Source: Cesiribacter sp. (GTDB taxonomy: Bacteria > Bacteroidota > Bacteroidia > Cytophagales > Cyclobacteriaceae). From it: a DNA stretch of 6,331 bases. Below are positions 5,995 to 6,331 of the stretch, piece by piece. The DNA lies in the NCBI GenBank assembly GCA_030147305.1, contig JASLAE010000300.1:1-6331 (forward strand), written 5' to 3'. Positions within the stretch are counted from its first letter, which is position 1. Each line of letters opens with the position of its first letter. Under the pieces are notes generated by a model that was not told the origin of the DNA, made no database searches, and worked only from the letters and a program-made list of their open reading frames with translations. The position numbers and the translations under genes are program-made.

Positions 5995-6090
5995 CAACCA
6001 CAGGACTAAACTATCGCCCCAAGCGGCTATTGTCAGCAGAATGCAAAACTTATACCTTGTATCCTATAACCACCAAAGCAGGGGCGACTA
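5995..6090 (+). repeat. Intergenic foldback repeat, copy 3 (rearranged)
   Basis: Bases 5995-6024 match copy 1 (80-110) at about 25 of 31 positions by eye, including ATCGCCCC followed by AAGC. GGCTAT (6025-6030) and TCAGCAGA (6033-6040) also occur in copy 1 (135-140, 153-160), so this copy looks like copy 1 with its apical hairpin (about 111-134) deleted. In addition, CGCCCC (6015-6020) pairs with GGGGCG (6081-6086) and GC (6023-6024) with GC (6078-6079), leaving an AA bulge at the same place as in copy 1. The rest of the gap to 6248 shows no gene; GTTAGAT (6106-6112) is an isolated GTTRRRY match. Confidence 0.5.
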
Positions 6091-6248
6091 TTAGTTGGAA
6101 CAGAAGTTAGATTCAATCATATCATTAAAAAGCTAATATCCTGCAGAGAGATGCTCCAGAGGGTTAAACGCCTTAAGCTTACTTAGCACAACATTGCCTG
6201 CAAGTGTTTGGGTACTTTATTCTTAAGTAGGATAAAAAGACAACTTAG

Positions 6249-6331
6249 ATGAAAAAAATAATATTGGTCACTGTTGGCGGGCTCATAACGCTGGGTATTT
6301 TAAGTGTGGCTTTTATTTATACATTTCTGAT
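6249..6331 (+). CDS. Start of a membrane-anchored or exported protein (partial)
   Basis: The reading frame begins MKKIILVTVGGLITLGILS and stays open to the window edge, giving 27 complete codons. Two lysines after the initiator methionine and then about 23 hydrophobic residues indicate an N-terminal signal peptide or membrane anchor; no cleavage site or lipobox is visible before the cut. An A-rich leader precedes the ATG, as for other genes here. It follows repeat copy 3 by about 150 bases. The family cannot be told from this fragment. Confidence 0.6.
   Translation, partial: MKKIILVTVGGLITLGILSVAFIYTFL

Noticed and set aside
5909..6094. A 61-codon + strand reading frame after the lipoprotein gene
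   Set aside because: It overlaps the lipoprotein 3' end in another frame and otherwise runs through repeat copy 3, so it is most likely spurious.
1..6331. A complete classical integron
   Set aside because: No integrase gene or attI is present, and the boundary motifs match the attC consensus only in part. Only the attC-like interpretation of the repeats is kept, as a hypothesis.
1..6331. CRISPR array, tRNA, rRNA or insertion sequence
   Set aside because: No regularly spaced direct repeats, no tRNA cloverleaf or rRNA motif, and no transposase reading frame were seen on either strand.

Overview
The window looks like a piece of a Bacteroidota chromosome, probably Cytophagales-like. The evidence is moderately AT-rich DNA, A-rich leaders without clear Shine-Dalgarno sites, a TAnnTTTG-type promoter box in front of padR, a lipoprotein with a lipobox, and membrane segments carrying an FKxxxLPG motif reminiscent of GldL. 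The species cannot be named from sequence alone. Every credible gene reads on the + strand.

Layout: (1) 1-212 is a non-coding leader holding copy 1 of an intergenic foldback repeat. (2) 213-2448 is a three-gene cluster with short gaps: a Crp/Fnr-family regulator, a short-chain dehydrogenase/reductase, and a DJ-1/PfpI (Hsp31-like) protein with an export signal. It may be a regulated carbonyl or oxidative-stress unit, but the substrate is unknown. (3) 2604-3629 is an unrecognised multi-span membrane protein with a soluble C-terminal domain, bordered by structured intergenic DNA. (4) 3961-4901 is a two-gene PadR module. A perfect 16-bp inverted repeat lies directly before padR, and padR overlaps by 4 bases a gene for a membrane protein with a DHLCC-type helical N-terminus and two duplicated hydrophobic hairpins. 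(5) 4902-5279 is a 378-base non-coding stretch containing copy 2 of the repeat. (6) 5349-5954 is a predicted lipoprotein of unknown function. (7) 5955-6248 is non-coding and carries copy 3 of the repeat. (8) A gene starting at 6249 runs off the window; only its N-terminal membrane segment is visible.

The most unusual signal lies between the genes. At least three related, same-orientation, foldback repeats (about 80-158, 5131-5205, 5995-6040/6090) precede separate gene units. Other gaps contain GTTAG or GTTGG-type boundary motifs, some with complementary CCAAC or CTAAC partners upstream. The arrangement resembles recombination sites of gene cassettes (attC-like), but the match to the classical consensus is partial and no integrase lies in the window. 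A MITE-like or structured-leader repeat is equally possible. The remaining genes belong to known families or are ordinary hypotheticals.
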